From assembly GCA_937930305.1 (NCBI GenBank), contig CALGLE010000003.1, positions 62,001 through 126,000 on the forward strand: DNA of 64,000 bases, in the 5' to 3' direction. This DNA is from an uncultured Granulosicoccaceae bacterium. GTDB lineage: Bacteria; Pseudomonadota; Gammaproteobacteria; Granulosicoccales; Granulosicoccaceae. Shown piece after piece: positions 9,487-19,352 of the stretch. Under the pieces are notes generated by a model, which saw nothing but the letters and a program-made list of their open reading frames with translations, ran no database searches and was not told where the DNA came from. The position numbers and the translations under genes were made by a program. Positions within the stretch are counted from its first letter, which is position 1. Every line of letters starts with the position of its first letter.

Positions 9487-10219
9487 TGTGATTCACCACT
9501 TGTTCACCAGTTCGACCAAAACGGCGTTGCCGACCTGCATAGAATTCCAGCGCTTTTTTCAGCTCATCTTCAGAAAAGTCTGGCCAAAGAACATCCGTGA
9601 AATAAAGTTCGGTATAGGCCAAATGCCATAACAGATAATTACTGATACGCTTTTCACCGCCGGTGCGTATGAATAAGTCGGGTTCACTGTTATGTGCAAG
9701 GGAAACGTAATCGTTAAACAAGGCTTGGTCAATTTCGTCTAGCGTTATGGTGCCCTGTTGTACTGCTTCAGCTATTTTTTTAGTGGCATTCACGATGTCC
9801 CAACGCCCACCGTAATTAACGGCTATCGCCAATTTTAATCCGCTATTGTTTTCGGTTTTCTCTTCAGCTTTCTGCATTTGTAATTGCAGCTTTGAGGAAA
9901 AGGCAGAGCGCTCCCCGATAAACGTGATGACCACGTTGTTTTCATGCAACTTCGCCACTTCAGATTGCAAAGCCCGCAAAAACAAGTCCAGCAAGAAACC
10001 GACTTCCTTTTCCGGACGTTTCCAATTCTCACTAGAGAAGGCGAAAAGTGTTAAGGATTCAATTTGCAATTTGCCACAGGCTTCTACGATGTCACGCGTA
10101 TTACGGAAACCCGCTTGATGTCCGTGCGCACGAGGGCCACCGCGCTGATGCGCCCATCGTCCATTGCCATCCATAATGATGGCAATATGGCGTGGACCGC
10201 TACTAGAATCTTCACCCAT
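9479..10219 (-). CDS. uppS: Isoprenyl transferase, undecaprenyl diphosphate synthase
   Basis: Cis-prenyltransferase that elongates farnesyl diphosphate with isopentenyl diphosphate to the C55 carrier used for peptidoglycan and LPS O-antigen. 'IAIIMDGNGRWA' carries the catalytic Asp17. 'GHQAGFRNTRDIVEAC', 'LTLFAFSSENWKRP' and 'DLFIRTGGEKRISNYLLW' are the other conserved regions. Length 246 aa is typical. Lies between frr (28 nt) and cdsA (8-nt overlap). It uses the product of the pathway served by dxr in the same operon. Confidence 0.96.
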   Translation of the reverse strand: MGEDSSSGPRHIAIIMDGNGRWAHQRGGPRAHGHQAGFRNTRDIVEACGKLQIESLTLFAFSSENWKRPEKEVGFLLDLFLRALQSEVAKLHENNVVITFIGERSAFSSKLQLQMQKAEEKTENNSGLKLAIAVNYGGRWDIVNATKKIAEAVQQGTITLDEIDQALFNDYVSLAHNSEPDLFIRTGGEKRISNYLLWHLAYTELYFTDVLWPDFSEDELKKALEFYAGRQRRFGRTGEQVVNHNA

Positions 10220-10247
10220 GCATTAACTCGCTAAATCGATAGGCCCG

Positions 10248-10805
10248 TTAGACTTCCATTAAGTCTTCTTCTTTTTTCGCCAGCACTTCATCCACATTTT
10301 TGATGGCAGCGTCAGTTAATTTTTGTACGTCCTCTTCAGACTTTCTTAATTCGTCCTTCGAGATCTCTTTTTCTTTTTCTAATTCTTTTAAATCTGAATT
10401 GGCATCCCGGCGAATATTACGCACGGATACCCGAGCACTTTCGGCTTCAGCTCGCACCACTTTCACCATGTCCTTACGGCGCTCCTCAGTCATCGGCGGC
10501 ACCGGTACGCGAATAATGGTACCCGCCGTGTTCGGGTTTAATCCCAAATCTGAATTGATGATGGCTTTTTCCACTGCTTGCACCATGCTTTGTTCCCAAG
10601 GGGTTACGGTGAGCGTTCGCGCATCTTCGGTGTTGATATTCGCCACTTGCGATAAAGGGGTTTCAGAACCGTAGTAATCCACCCGCACATGTTCAAGCAA
10701 ACTGGGGTGCGCGCGCCCGGTGCGTAAACGTGTCATCTCACTTTCCAAAGATTCCACGCTTTTACCCATGCGAATTTTTGCGTCTTTTAATATGTCATCA
10801 ATCAT
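10248..10805 (-). CDS. frr: Ribosome recycling factor
   Basis: Splits post-termination ribosomes together with EF-G. The 185-residue protein is the standard length and has the tRNA-mimic three-helix domain with '[20 protein letters not shown]' and '[16 protein letters not shown]', then '[20 protein letters not shown]' plus ERRKDMVK and a charged C-terminal helix. It starts 10 nt after pyrH, the conserved pyrH-frr pair. Confidence 0.97.
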   Translation of the reverse strand: MIDDILKDAKIRMGKSVESLESEMTRLRTGRAHPSLLEHVRVDYYGSETPLSQVANINTEDARTLTVTPWEQSMVQAVEKAIINSDLGLNPNTAGTIIRVPVPPMTEERRKDMVKVVRAEAESARVSVRNIRRDANSDLKELEKEKEISKDELRKSEEDVQKLTDAAIKNVDEVLAKKEEDLMEV

Positions 10806-10815
10806 GCTCTAGCCC

Positions 10816-11538
10816 TTATTGAACAGTGGTGCCAACGCTTTCGCCCATCACAAGGCGCATCAGGTCACCCGATTCGTTCATGTTGAATACTTTAACTGGA
10901 AGATCGTTATCACGGCACATCACAATGGCGGTGGTATCCATCACACCTAACTTTTGCTCAATGGCATCATCGTACTTAATGACATCATAGCGTTTGGCAT
11001 CGTCGTGCTTCATGGGATCTTTGTCGTAGATTCCATCGACCTTTGTCCCTTTAATCATGACATCAGCACCAATTTCAACCGCTCTTAAACTGGCGGCCGA
11101 ATCGGTGGTGAAAAACGGACTGCCTGTGCCCGATGCGAACAATACGATGCGCCCCTTTTCAAGGTGTCGAACGGCTCGGCGACGAATGTAGTCTTCACAG
11201 ACGGAGTTGATGGGTAACGCGGACATCACACGACAATAGGCGCCAATGTTTTCAAGCGCATCTTGCATGGACAGGCAATTCATCACGGTCGCCAACATGC
11301 CCATGTGGTCCCCGGTCACGCGATCCATGCCCGCTTCGGCCAAACCTGCACCACGAAATATATTACCACCGCCGATCACCATAGCGACTTCAACGCCTAT
11401 ATCGGAAACCGTCTTAACTTCTTTCGCCAAGGTTTTTATGTAGGCGGGATCAATGCCGTAATCGAACTTGCCCATCAACGCCTCGCCGCTGAGTTTGAGC
11501 AGAATACGGTTGTATTTCGGTTGAGCGCTGTCGGTCAT
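10816..11538 (-). CDS. pyrH: UMP kinase
   Basis: Hexameric amino-acid-kinase-fold enzyme phosphorylating UMP to UDP; in relatives activated by GTP and inhibited by UTP. Motifs: '[13 protein letters not shown]' (ATP-binding Lys and Gly loop), '[13 protein letters not shown]', '[12 protein letters not shown]', and '[20 protein letters not shown]'. The frame stays open to 11616, but the extra 26 codons would run through a strong terminator hairpin at 11603-11630. The ATG at 11538 gives [16 protein letters not shown], 240 aa, as in the family. Confidence 0.97.
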   Translation of the reverse strand: MTDSAQPKYNRILLKLSGEALMGKFDYGIDPAYIKTLAKEVKTVSDIGVEVAMVIGGGNIFRGAGLAEAGMDRVTGDHMGMLATVMNCLSMQDALENIGAYCRVMSALPINSVCEDYIRRRAVRHLEKGRIVLFASGTGSPFFTTDSAASLRAVEIGADVMIKGTKVDGIYDKDPMKHDDAKRYDVIKYDDAIEQKLGVMDTTAIVMCRDNDLPVKVFNMNESGDLMRLVMGESVGTTVQ

Positions 11539-11602
11539 TGATTGGATATCCCCAAAGCCATTAACAAAAGGCACTTTGCCCTTGGTATAAATTAAAGATA
11601 TG

Positions 11603-11630
11603 AAAAAGCCGGGCATATACCCGGCTTTTT
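11603..11630 (-). terminator. Rho-independent terminator between tsf and pyrH
   Basis: An inverted repeat with an 11-bp arm (AAAAAGCCGGG / CCCGGCTTTTT) around a 6-nt loop. The GC core is followed by a T-run on either strand. It sits 25 nt downstream of tsf and just upstream of the pyrH start, so it should end or attenuate the rpsB-tsf transcript and set pyrH-frr apart. Confidence 0.85.
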
Positions 11631-11655
11631 CATTTGGACAATACTAGCCGGTTGA

Positions 11656-12525
11656 TTACTCGGCGTCACGCACCTGCGCCATCACTTCATCAGCAAAATT
11701 CTCTTCTTTCTTTTCAATTCCCTCACCCACTTCCAAGCGATGGAATGCTTTCACGCTGGCACCAGCAGCTTTCAACAAAGCAGCAACGGTTTGATCAGGA
11801 TCCTTAACAAAAGGCTGCCCAACCAACGTGACTTCAGCAAGATATTTACGAATCCGACCTTGAACCATTTTCTCGATGATATCAGCTGGCTTGCCCGAAT
11901 CAGCCGCCTCGGCCATCAATATTTCTTTCTCTTTGGCCAGTAGCTCGGCAGGAACGTCATCTTCAGCGATGCACACAGGCTTGGATGCGGCAATGTGCAT
12001 AGCCAGGTCTTTGGCCAATGCCTCATCCCCACCTTCTAGCTCAACCACCACACCAATGCGACCGCCGTGCGAATAATCACCCAACGTGCCTGAGGTTTCG
12101 CCGTTTGCGAAACGACGAACCTGGATGTTCTCGCCAATCTTGGCCACTAAAGCCTTGCGAACATCTTCAACAGTTTCACCGTTGATCTGGATGGAATCCA
12201 CATCGGCTGGAGAATCATTCAACACCGCATCGGTGACTGAATCAACAAAGCCGATGAAGTCTTCCGCTTTCGCAGCAAAATCAGTTTGGCTGTTAACTTC
12301 CACCATGGCGAAACGTTTGCCATCGCCGGATAATTTAATGTTAACAACGCCTTCGGCTGCGGTGTTACCCGCTTTTTTGTCCGCTTTCGCAAGACCCGTG
12401 ATGCGCATTTGATCCGCCGCAGCTTCCATATCGCCACCGGCTTCGGTGAGTGCTTTTTTGCACTCCATCATGCCAGCACCGGTGCGCTCGCGTAATTCTT
12501 TGACCATGGCTGCAGTGATTTGCAT
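11656..12525 (-). CDS. tsf: Elongation factor Ts
   Basis: Guanine nucleotide exchange factor for EF-Tu. N-terminal UBA-like domain '[19 protein letters not shown]' and the core signature '[14 protein letters not shown]' with the TDF motif that contacts EF-Tu are intact. 289 aa. The ATG at 12525 is preceded 8-11 nt upstream by GGAG, which decides the start; the in-frame TTG five codons earlier overlaps that site. Located 91 nt after rpsB, the universal rpsB-tsf pair, and followed by a terminator. Confidence 0.97.
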   Translation of the reverse strand: MQITAAMVKELRERTGAGMMECKKALTEAGGDMEAAADQMRITGLAKADKKAGNTAAEGVVNIKLSGDGKRFAMVEVNSQTDFAAKAEDFIGFVDSVTDAVLNDSPADVDSIQINGETVEDVRKALVAKIGENIQVRRFANGETSGTLGDYSHGGRIGVVVELEGGDEALAKDLAMHIAASKPVCIAEDDVPAELLAKEKEILMAEAADSGKPADIIEKMVQGRIRKYLAEVTLVGQPFVKDPDQTVAALLKAAGASVKAFHRLEVGEGIEKKEENFADEVMAQVRDAE

Positions 12526-12616
12526 GCCCGTGCTCTCCAATAAAATCGTGAATGAATTTGAACTAAGGTGGCGTTAGGAAACGCCACCTCATTTCAGTAA
12601 TGTGGCACAAGGCCCG

Positions 12617-13522
12617 TTATGCGCTGGGCGCATCCCCAGAATCAGCTGCGGGTGCAGCAGCGGGTGCTGCTTCAGCGGCAGACGCTTCCGCAGCAGGGGC
12701 CGCAGTTTCAGCCGGTGCTGGTGCTTCGCTCGCTGGGGCAACCGCTGCAGCCGGACTTTCCGCCGGTGCTTCGTCAGCTGGAGCCGCAACCGCTGCAGTC
12801 GCTTCGGTTGGCTGCTCGTAAGCTTGGACGCCACCACCGGAGGCGACTTTCGCGTCTCGCACAGCCGCCGCCATCGCATCCGCGTACAGCTGGATGGCGC
12901 GGATCGCATCGTCATTGCCTGGAATGACGTAGTCCACGCCATTGGGTGAGTTATTCGAATCCACCACCGCAACCACGGGAATGCCGAGCTTGTTGGCTTC
13001 AGAGATGGCAATACGCTCGTGGCCAACATCAACCACAAACAGCACGTCCGGAAGGCGTTCCATGTGCTTGATACCGCCCATGCCCTTCTCTAGCTTGTCC
13101 AGCTCACGCTGCAAGCCCAGTGCTTCTTTTTTACTGCGACTATCCAAACTGCCGTCAGCGGCCATCGCTTCCAGTTCAAGCAGGCGGCGAACCGATTGCT
13201 TTACAGTTTTGAAATTGGTCATCAAACCACCAGACCAACGGCGGTTGACATACGGCATGCCGCAAGAATCTGCAGCGTCCTTAATGGGGTTACGCGCGGC
13301 ACGCTTGGTGCCCACGAACAAAACCCGACCGTTCTTGGCAATGACTTTGCCCAAGTAATTGGCCGCTTCCTCGAGCGCCGGCAGGCTTTTCTCAAGGTTG
13401 AAAATATGGATATTGTTGCGCTCACCAAAGATGTAGGGAGCCATTTTGGGCGACCAGTAACGCGTTTGGTGGCCAAAGTGCACGCCAGCCTCAAGCATCT
13501 GGCGCATAGTGACGTCAGTCAT
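12617..13522 (-). CDS. rpsB: 30S ribosomal protein S2 with an Ala/Pro/Glu-rich tail
   Basis: Small-subunit protein that helps recruit S1. The S2 core covers about residues 1-225: '[20 protein letters not shown]' at the start, then '[20 protein letters not shown]' and '[20 protein letters not shown]'. A roughly 70-residue C-terminal tail of almost only Ala, Pro, Glu and Ser follows, making the protein 301 aa instead of about 240. The ATG at 13522 has AGGAAAA upstream; the longer frame to 13591 has no family support. First gene of the rpsB-tsf operon, divergent from map. Confidence 0.96.
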   Translation of the reverse strand: MTDVTMRQMLEAGVHFGHQTRYWSPKMAPYIFGERNNIHIFNLEKSLPALEEAANYLGKVIAKNGRVLFVGTKRAARNPIKDAADSCGMPYVNRRWSGGLMTNFKTVKQSVRRLLELEAMAADGSLDSRSKKEALGLQRELDKLEKGMGGIKHMERLPDVLFVVDVGHERIAISEANKLGIPVVAVVDSNNSPNGVDYVIPGNDDAIRAIQLYADAMAAAVRDAKVASGGGVQAYEQPTEATAAVAAPADEAPAESPAAAVAPASEAPAPAETAAPAAEASAAEAAPAAAPAADSGDAPSA

Positions 13523-13724
13523 TCGTAAGTTTTCCTGTAGCGGGTTGAGCCTCCACCGTTCGGTTCGAAAGACCTGCGTAAACGCCGGCACCCAATCGAG
13601 ACTGTGTTGAACGGTGTGTGTAGTTTATGTACCAAAAGGCACAGCCAGACTTTATAACACATTCAGGGCCATCTCGGTAAAATGGGAGCCCCAAAAGACG
13701 CGGCCGATACCCAACAATCAAGCT

Positions 13725-14492
13725 ATGACCATCAAACTGAAGACCGTTGACGAAATCGAAAAGATGCGCGTGGCGGGACAATTGGCTTCCGAGGTGTTGG
13801 ATTTAATAGAACCGCACGTTGTGCCGGGGGTCACCACCGATGAGCTCAACACGATTTGCCACGAGCACATAGTGAACGTGCAAGACGCTGTGCCAGCCAC
13901 ACTGGGATACAAGGGGTTCACCAAATCCATCTGTACCTCGATTAATCAGCAAATCTGTCACGGCATCCCGAGTGATAGAAAACTGAAGAAAAACGACATT
14001 GTGAACATCGATGTGACCGTTATTAAGGACGGCTACTTTGGTGACACCAGTCGTATGTACTATGTGGGGCCGCCGCAAACGCACGCGCAAAAACTGTGTG
14101 ACACAGCCTATGAAGCCATGGTGCGTGGCATCGAAGTCGTGAAACCGGGTGCCACCTTAGGGGATGTGGGTCACGCCATTCAATCTCTAGTAGAAAACCG
14201 GCACTACTCGGTGGTGCATGAATACTGCGGTCACGGGATCGGTAGTGCGTTCCATGAAGAGCCCCAAGTATTGCATTTTGGTCGCCCTGGCACCGGGGTG
14301 GTGCTGGAAGCTGGCATGACCTTCACCATCGAACCGATGGTGAATCAGGGCAAACGACACGCCCGAGTCCTACCCGATGGCTGGACAGTAGTGACGAAAG
14401 ATCGCAGCTTATCGGCGCAGTGGGAGCACACCGTGCTGGTCACAGAAACCGGATACGATTTACTCACGCTGGCCCCTGGCCGCTCGCTGTGA
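13725..14492 (+). CDS. map: Type I methionine aminopeptidase
   Basis: Removes N-terminal Met from nascent proteins. Pita-bread fold with metal ligands in 'NIDVTVIKDGYFGDTSRMYY' (two Asp), 'HEYCGHGIGSAFHEEP' (His), 'FTIEPMV' (Glu) and 'SAQWEHTVLV' (Glu). 255 aa from the ATG at 13725, which gives the usual MTIKLKTVDEIEKMR start; the open frame extends back to 13614 without homology. Divergent from rpsB across about 200 bp, a conserved arrangement, and followed by glnD as in many gammaproteobacteria. Confidence 0.97.
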   Translation: MTIKLKTVDEIEKMRVAGQLASEVLDLIEPHVVPGVTTDELNTICHEHIVNVQDAVPATLGYKGFTKSICTSINQQICHGIPSDRKLKKNDIVNIDVTVIKDGYFGDTSRMYYVGPPQTHAQKLCDTAYEAMVRGIEVVKPGATLGDVGHAIQSLVENRHYSVVHEYCGHGIGSAFHEEPQVLHFGRPGTGVVLEAGMTFTIEPMVNQGKRHARVLPDGWTVVTKDRSLSAQWEHTVLVTETGYDLLTLAPGRSL

Positions 14493-14543
14493 TGCCTACG
14501 ATTAAGATTCTTCCTATGATTCACTTACTGTGAAGCGCGCATT

Positions 14544-17198
14544 GTGAATCGCTCTTCGATCATAACGCGATACCCTGCCTTTGATATCCAAGCCATCGGT
14601 CAATCCATACAGGGCGCACCCAAAGATGCGGCGAGTTACCGCACCGCGTTAGCGGCCGGGCGTGAAGCGATTCACTCCGTGTTTGAAACCGGCGCCCCGG
14701 CGCGCGATCTACTAACACTGCAAACCGAACTGACCGACCTCATTTTAAAAACATCGTGGGAAAGTTATGGCCTAGAGAACAGCCATTGCACCTTGGTTGC
14801 CGTCGGCGGCTACGGGCGCGGTGAATTGCATCCGGCATCAGACGTCGACATTTGTGTGCTGATTAGAGATCGCGCCGAAGTGGAAGCGGATGAAACTCTG
14901 GCGACGTGGATTACCAGCTTGTGGGATTTAGGTTTGGATATTGGCCACAGCGTTCGTACACCGCACGACTGTGAAATTGAAGCAGCCGCTGACATTACGG
15001 TTGTCACCAATCTAATGGAAAGCCGATTCCTTTGCGGTGACGCGACGCTATTTGAAGCCATGGAACGGGTAATTGCGCCTTCCAACATATGGCCTTCGCA
15101 AGCATTCTATGACGCAAAAATGGTGGAACAGGAAGAGCGTCGTGAACGCTACCTAACGAACGCGTATTTGTTAGAACCCAATGTTAAAGAAAGTACCGGC
15201 GGGCTTCGTGACATTCAAATGATTTCATGGGTGTGCCAGCGTCAGTTTGGCACCAACGATTTGAGTGATTTGATTTCCAATCAGCTTCTGACCCACGAAG
15301 AATTTTCCCTACTGTGGGATGGCTTGGAGCTGCTTTGGCGTGTGCGCTACTTGTTGCACCGAGCCACGGGCCGACGCGAAGACAGACTATTGTTCGATCA
15401 TCAACGTGAAATTGCGGTCGCGTTTGGTTTTGTTGATGAAGGCAATAACCAGTGTATAGAAGAGCTTATGCAACGCTACTATCGCACGGTCATGCAACTG
15501 CAACGGCTAAATGACATCTTGTTGCAAGGTGTGGGTGGCATCATATCTGGCATCACAGCTTCGTCTCCGGTTGAAGTGATTAACGAACGATTTCAAGTGC
15601 GAAATGGTTTTTTGGAAGTCACGCATGACGATGTGTTTAGCGAATCACCTCAAGCGCTACTAGAAATCTTTAATGTGTTTGGGAATTCGCCCAGTGCAAA
15701 TAATATTCGCTCTAACACCATTCGCTTAATTCGCGCCCATCTACACCTAATTGATGACCACTTTCGCAGCGATCCAGCGGTGCATGAGTTGTTTCTGCAA
15801 GTGTTCTACAACCCTCAAAAAATCACTCGTAAAATTCGTATGATGAATCGCTATGGGGTATTGGCGGCTTACATCCCTGCTTTCGACGAGATTGTTGGAC
15901 GCATGCAATACGATTTATTTCATGTATACACCGTAGATGAACACACCACGCGCGTCATCCGCAACGCCAGACGCTTTGCCATCAAACAGCACGAACAAGA
16001 ACTGCCGCATTGTTCTCATGTGATGACGCAAGTGGATAAACCCGGCTTATTGTATTTAATCGGTCTGTTTCATGACATTGCCAAAGGTCGTGGTGGGGAC
16101 CACAGCGAATTAGGTGCGGTTGATATTCGCGCTTTCGCGCTTGATCATCAACTGGACACTCAGGATGTGGACTTATGTGAATGGGTGGTTCGACACCACT
16201 TGTTGATGTCCACCACCGCACAAAGAAAGGACATCACCGACCCCACAGTCCAATTAGAATTCGCACGCGAGGTAGGCAACCTTCGCCGTTTACATTATTT
16301 GTATTTACTCACTGTGGCTGACATCCGGGCTACCAATCCTGAACTGTGGAATTCATTTAAACAAACTCTGCTGCAATCGTTGTACACCACTTGCAGCAAA
16401 ATATTAAATCGCGGGCTACAACAAGCGTTAGATGATGCGGCTGTTATTGAAGCTCGGCAAAGTCATGCACTGGCGCTGCTCGATGCCAATGGGGTCAGCC
16501 GAAATGACATAAGCTTTCTGTGGGATTCATTTCGCGATGACTATTTTCGACAATATCAATCGATTGAAATTGCGCGGCAAACCGAATCGATTCTGGCACA
16601 CGGTAATCCAAACACCGCTTTGGTTTGCACTCGACGCTCTGCATCTCGCGGTGCAACGGAAATACTCATTTACACACGCGATTCCGACACGCTGTTTGCG
16701 ATGATTACGCGTGCGTTGGAAGAATTGCAACTAGACGTGATGTTCGCCAATCTAACTACCACGCGAACCGGTCATGCTTTGGATGTATTCTACGTTTTAG
16801 AATCCGACGGATCCGTAATTGATGACACCGCACGTGCCGATGAAGTGCGCCTCATGATACTGGAACGGATTAAAGAGCCGCACGATTTATCCGACATTAC
16901 CACCGGGCGCCTTCCCAGACAGGCGCGTCATTTTGACATCGTTGTTGAAGTCGAATTTGATCACGAAACACCACAAGAAGGTACTGACATCTATATTTCG
17001 GCGGCCGATCGTCCTGGCATACTCAGTAGCATCGCCCGAATATTCGTGCGTGCTAATTTAGTGGTTACGGGTGCAAAAATAACCACACTCGGTGAACGCA
17101 TTGAAGATGTATTCACCGTGTGTACTGGCGATGGAAGCGCGTTAACAGAACTGAATGCACAACAAAGCATCGCAGCACGTTTGCAGAACGAACTTTAG
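14544..17198 (+). CDS. glnD: Bifunctional uridylyltransferase/uridylyl-removing enzyme GlnD
   Basis: Primary nitrogen sensor: uridylylates the PII protein when glutamine is low and removes UMP when it is high. Domains in order: nucleotidyltransferase with 'GGYGRGELHPASDVD' (88-102), the helical GlnD domain, an HD phosphohydrolase with H510-D511 in 'LIGLFHDIAKGRGGDHSE', and two C-terminal ACT domains (about 705-785 and 815-884, 'ADRPGILSSIARIF') that bind glutamine. 884 aa, a normal length. Starts at GTG. Between map and dapE, 22 nt before the latter. Confidence 0.97.
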   Translation: MNRSSIITRYPAFDIQAIGQSIQGAPKDAASYRTALAAGREAIHSVFETGAPARDLLTLQTELTDLILKTSWESYGLENSHCTLVAVGGYGRGELHPASDVDICVLIRDRAEVEADETLATWITSLWDLGLDIGHSVRTPHDCEIEAAADITVVTNLMESRFLCGDATLFEAMERVIAPSNIWPSQAFYDAKMVEQEERRERYLTNAYLLEPNVKESTGGLRDIQMISWVCQRQFGTNDLSDLISNQLLTHEEFSLLWDGLELLWRVRYLLHRATGRREDRLLFDHQREIAVAFGFVDEGNNQCIEELMQRYYRTVMQLQRLNDILLQGVGGIISGITASSPVEVINERFQVRNGFLEVTHDDVFSESPQALLEIFNVFGNSPSANNIRSNTIRLIRAHLHLIDDHFRSDPAVHELFLQVFYNPQKITRKIRMMNRYGVLAAYIPAFDEIVGRMQYDLFHVYTVDEHTTRVIRNARRFAIKQHEQELPHCSHVMTQVDKPGLLYLIGLFHDIAKGRGGDHSELGAVDIRAFALDHQLDTQDVDLCEWVVRHHLLMSTTAQRKDITDPTVQLEFAREVGNLRRLHYLYLLTVADIRATNPELWNSFKQTLLQSLYTTCSKILNRGLQQALDDAAVIEARQSHALALLDANGVSRNDISFLWDSFRDDYFRQYQSIEIARQTESILAHGNPNTALVCTRRSASRGATEILIYTRDSDTLFAMITRALEELQLDVMFANLTTTRTGHALDVFYVLESDGSVIDDTARADEVRLMILERIKEPHDLSDITTGRLPRQARHFDIVVEVEFDHETPQEGTDIYISAADRPGILSSIARIFVRANLVVTGAKITTLGERIEDVFTVCTGDGSALTELNAQQSIAARLQNEL

Positions 17199-17220
17199 CC
17201 GTCAACACGGTATCGAATTT

Positions 17221-18366
17221 ATGACCTCACCCAATGCCACCATCGATTTACTCACAGACTTGGTTCAAAGACCGTCCGTCACCCCAGAGGATCACGGCTG
17301 CCAAGCGCTGATTGCTGATCGACTGGCGCGTATCGGATTTACCATTGAACACATGCCTGCTGGGGATGTGAAAAATTTATGGGCGCGTTTCGGTGATAAA
17401 GACCCGTTAGTGGTTTTAGCCGGGCATACCGATGTGGTGCCCACCGGTGATGAATCTGAATGGCGGGTGCCACCGTTTAGCGCTTCGGTTATTGACAACA
17501 AGATGTACGGTCGCGGCACCTCGGATATGAAAGGCGGTGTGGCTGCGATGATTACCGCTGCAGAGCGAGTTATCGAGTCTCATAAAACTCTGAATGGCTC
17601 TATTGCTTTTTTAATCACAAGCGATGAAGAAGGCCCCGCGGTGGATGGGACTCGACATGTGGTGGAAACGTTGCGTGCTCGAGGCACAAACATTCACCAG
17701 TGTATTGTTGGGGAACCGAGCAGCAGTGATCGGCTCGGTGATGTTATCCGGCATGGGCGTCGGGGATCATTGGGCGTAAAGCTAGTGGTTAAAGGCATTC
17801 AAGGGCATGTGGCCTACCCGCATCTTGCGCGTAATCCCGTGCACGACTTAACACCGTTTCTGACTGAATTGGTGAATATTGTGTGGGATGAAGGTAACGA
17901 CTTTTTCCCGCCCACGACTTTACAAATTTCCAACATCCACGCAGGCACGGGTGCCACCAACGTCATACCCGGAAGTGCTGTGGTGGATTTCAACTTACGC
18001 TATTGCCCGATCACTTCACCCGAGAGCATTCGCTCAACGATTGAACAATTAGCAGTGGATCACCAATTGGATGCTGACTTCACGTGGCTGGACAGCGCTA
18101 ACCCATTCATAACCCAACCAGGCCCACTAACCGCAGCAGTAGAGCGCGCGGTTGTGAAGCACACGGGTGTTAAAGCCACCTTAAACACAGCTGGTGGCAC
18201 ATCCGATGGACGATTCATCGCCACCCTAGCCGAAGAAGTTATAGAATTCGGGACGACCAACGCAACCATTCACCAAATTGATGAATGTGTAGACTTAGAC
18301 GAACTCACCACCGCATCACTGATTTACGAACACGTTCTAGTCGAATTACTCACCAACGCTTCTTAA
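17221..18366 (+). CDS. dapE: Succinyl-diaminopimelate desuccinylase
   Basis: M20 metallopeptidase-fold enzyme that releases LL-diaminopimelate from the N-succinyl form, for lysine and peptidoglycan. Zinc ligands and catalytic residues are visible: 'LAGHTDVVPTGD' (His69, Asp71), 'GRGTSDMKGG' (Asp102 bridging), 'TSDEEGPA' (Glu136/137). 381 aa from the ATG at 17221; an upstream in-frame ATG at 17155 would overlap glnD. The C-terminal 'GGTSDGRFIA' and 'NATIHQIDECV' match the family. Confidence 0.96.
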   Translation: MTSPNATIDLLTDLVQRPSVTPEDHGCQALIADRLARIGFTIEHMPAGDVKNLWARFGDKDPLVVLAGHTDVVPTGDESEWRVPPFSASVIDNKMYGRGTSDMKGGVAAMITAAERVIESHKTLNGSIAFLITSDEEGPAVDGTRHVVETLRARGTNIHQCIVGEPSSSDRLGDVIRHGRRGSLGVKLVVKGIQGHVAYPHLARNPVHDLTPFLTELVNIVWDEGNDFFPPTTLQISNIHAGTGATNVIPGSAVVDFNLRYCPITSPESIRSTIEQLAVDHQLDADFTWLDSANPFITQPGPLTAAVERAVVKHTGVKATLNTAGGTSDGRFIATLAEEVIEFGTTNATIHQIDECVDLDELTTASLIYEHVLVELLTNAS

Positions 18367-18393
18367 AGTTGTATTGCAAAAGGAAACACCACC

Positions 18394-19182
18394 ATGGGCA
18401 TGCTAGATGGCAAACGCGCTTTAGTTTTTGGAATAGCCAGTAATCGCTCCATCGCATCGGGAATTGCCGAAGCGCTGCATCGCGAGGGAGCCGAGATGGC
18501 ATTCACCTATCAAAACGATCGCTTAAAAAGTCGCGTGGAGAAGATGGCTGAAGCGTGCGGCTCATCCATTGTCTTACCTTGTGATGTGTCCGAAGATGCG
18601 CAAATTGAAGCCATGACGGCTGGGCTTAAGGAACACTGGGACAGCGTTGATGTCGTCGTGCACGCGGTGGCCTTTGCACCGCGTGAAGCACTGGACGGTG
18701 ATTACTTAGATTCCGTTGATCGTGAGTCTTTTCGCATCGCGCACGACGTCAGCTCGTACAGTTTTGCCGCCATTGCCAAGTCACTGCGCCCCATGCTTAA
18801 CGAAGGTGCAAGCCTACTCACCTTGTCCTACCTCGGCGCGGTGCGCGCTATGCCTAACTACAACGTGATGGGCTTAGCCAAAGCATCCCTTGAAGCCAAT
18901 ACACGCTTTATGGCGAATGCACTGGGGCCACAAAAAATTCGAGTTAACGCCATTTCAGCAGGACCCATAAAGACCCTAGCCGCTGCAGGCATTGGCGACT
19001 TTAAAAAGCTGTTGGCGCACGTGGCATCGGTTTCGCCCATGCGAGAGAACACCACCATTGAAGAGGTGGGCAACACAGCAGCGTTTTTAGGTTCATCCAT
19101 GGCATCGGGTATTACCGGCCAGGTGATTTATGTGGATGGGGGATACAACGTGGTTGCGATGCCAGACTTAACCGCGAAGTAA
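18394..19182 (+). CDS. fabI: Enoyl-ACP reductase [NADH] FabI
   Basis: Last reductive step of fatty acid elongation; the SDR-type enoyl reductase that is the triclosan/isoniazid-class target. The NAD loop is the FabI-type '[17 protein letters not shown]'. Catalytic Tyr146, Tyr156 and Lys163 ('YNVMGLAK') have the same numbering as in E. coli FabI. C-terminal '[12 protein letters not shown]' is intact. 262 aa. AGGAAA precedes the ATG. Followed by a terminator, so it ends the map-glnD-dapE-fabI run. Confidence 0.95.
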   Translation: MGMLDGKRALVFGIASNRSIASGIAEALHREGAEMAFTYQNDRLKSRVEKMAEACGSSIVLPCDVSEDAQIEAMTAGLKEHWDSVDVVVHAVAFAPREALDGDYLDSVDRESFRIAHDVSSYSFAAIAKSLRPMLNEGASLLTLSYLGAVRAMPNYNVMGLAKASLEANTRFMANALGPQKIRVNAISAGPIKTLAAAGIGDFKKLLAHVASVSPMRENTTIEEVGNTAAFLGSSMASGITGQVIYVDGGYNVVAMPDLTAK

Positions 19183-19209
19183 CTCGGTCACGCTTCACGC
19201 ACAATGCCC

Positions 19210-19235
19210 AGCGCTTAGCGCTTAGCGCTTAGCGC
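19210..19235. repeat. Tandem heptanucleotide repeat (AGCGCTT x3 plus AGCGC)
   Basis: Three perfect head-to-tail copies of AGCGCTT followed by a partial fourth, in the 3' untranslated region of fabI, about 28 nt after its stop codon. Each unit contains the palindrome AGCGCT. No coding function; it may be a slippage-prone microsatellite. Confidence 0.85.
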
Positions 19236-19302
19236 GCATTTCTTGACGCGTCAGCAATTGCTCGTCAACGTGCTGCCGCAAATCTTGAAATTAAAAAAAA
19301 TT

Positions 19303-19336
19303 AAAAGCCGGCCCTACGCACAGGGTCGGCTTTTTT
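19303..19336. terminator. Bidirectional Rho-independent terminator between fabI and mscL
   Basis: A 12-bp stem (AAAGCCGGCCCT pairing with AGGGTCGGCTTT, one G-U pair) around a 6-nt loop, with a T-run on the plus side and a T-rich run on the minus side. It lies between the converging fabI and mscL genes and can serve both. Confidence 0.88.
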
Positions 19337-19352
19337 GTGCAAACAATAAAAA

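Noticed and set aside
12600..12950. Plus-strand Ala/Gly-rich and Arg/Gln-rich open frames opposite rpsB
   Set aside because: They are mirror images of the GC-rich, Ala/Pro-coding tail of rpsB and have no homology or start signals.
13592..13724. Divergent rpsB/map promoters
   Set aside because: TATAAC- and TTGAAC-like words exist but no -35/-10 pair with proper spacing could be settled by eye.
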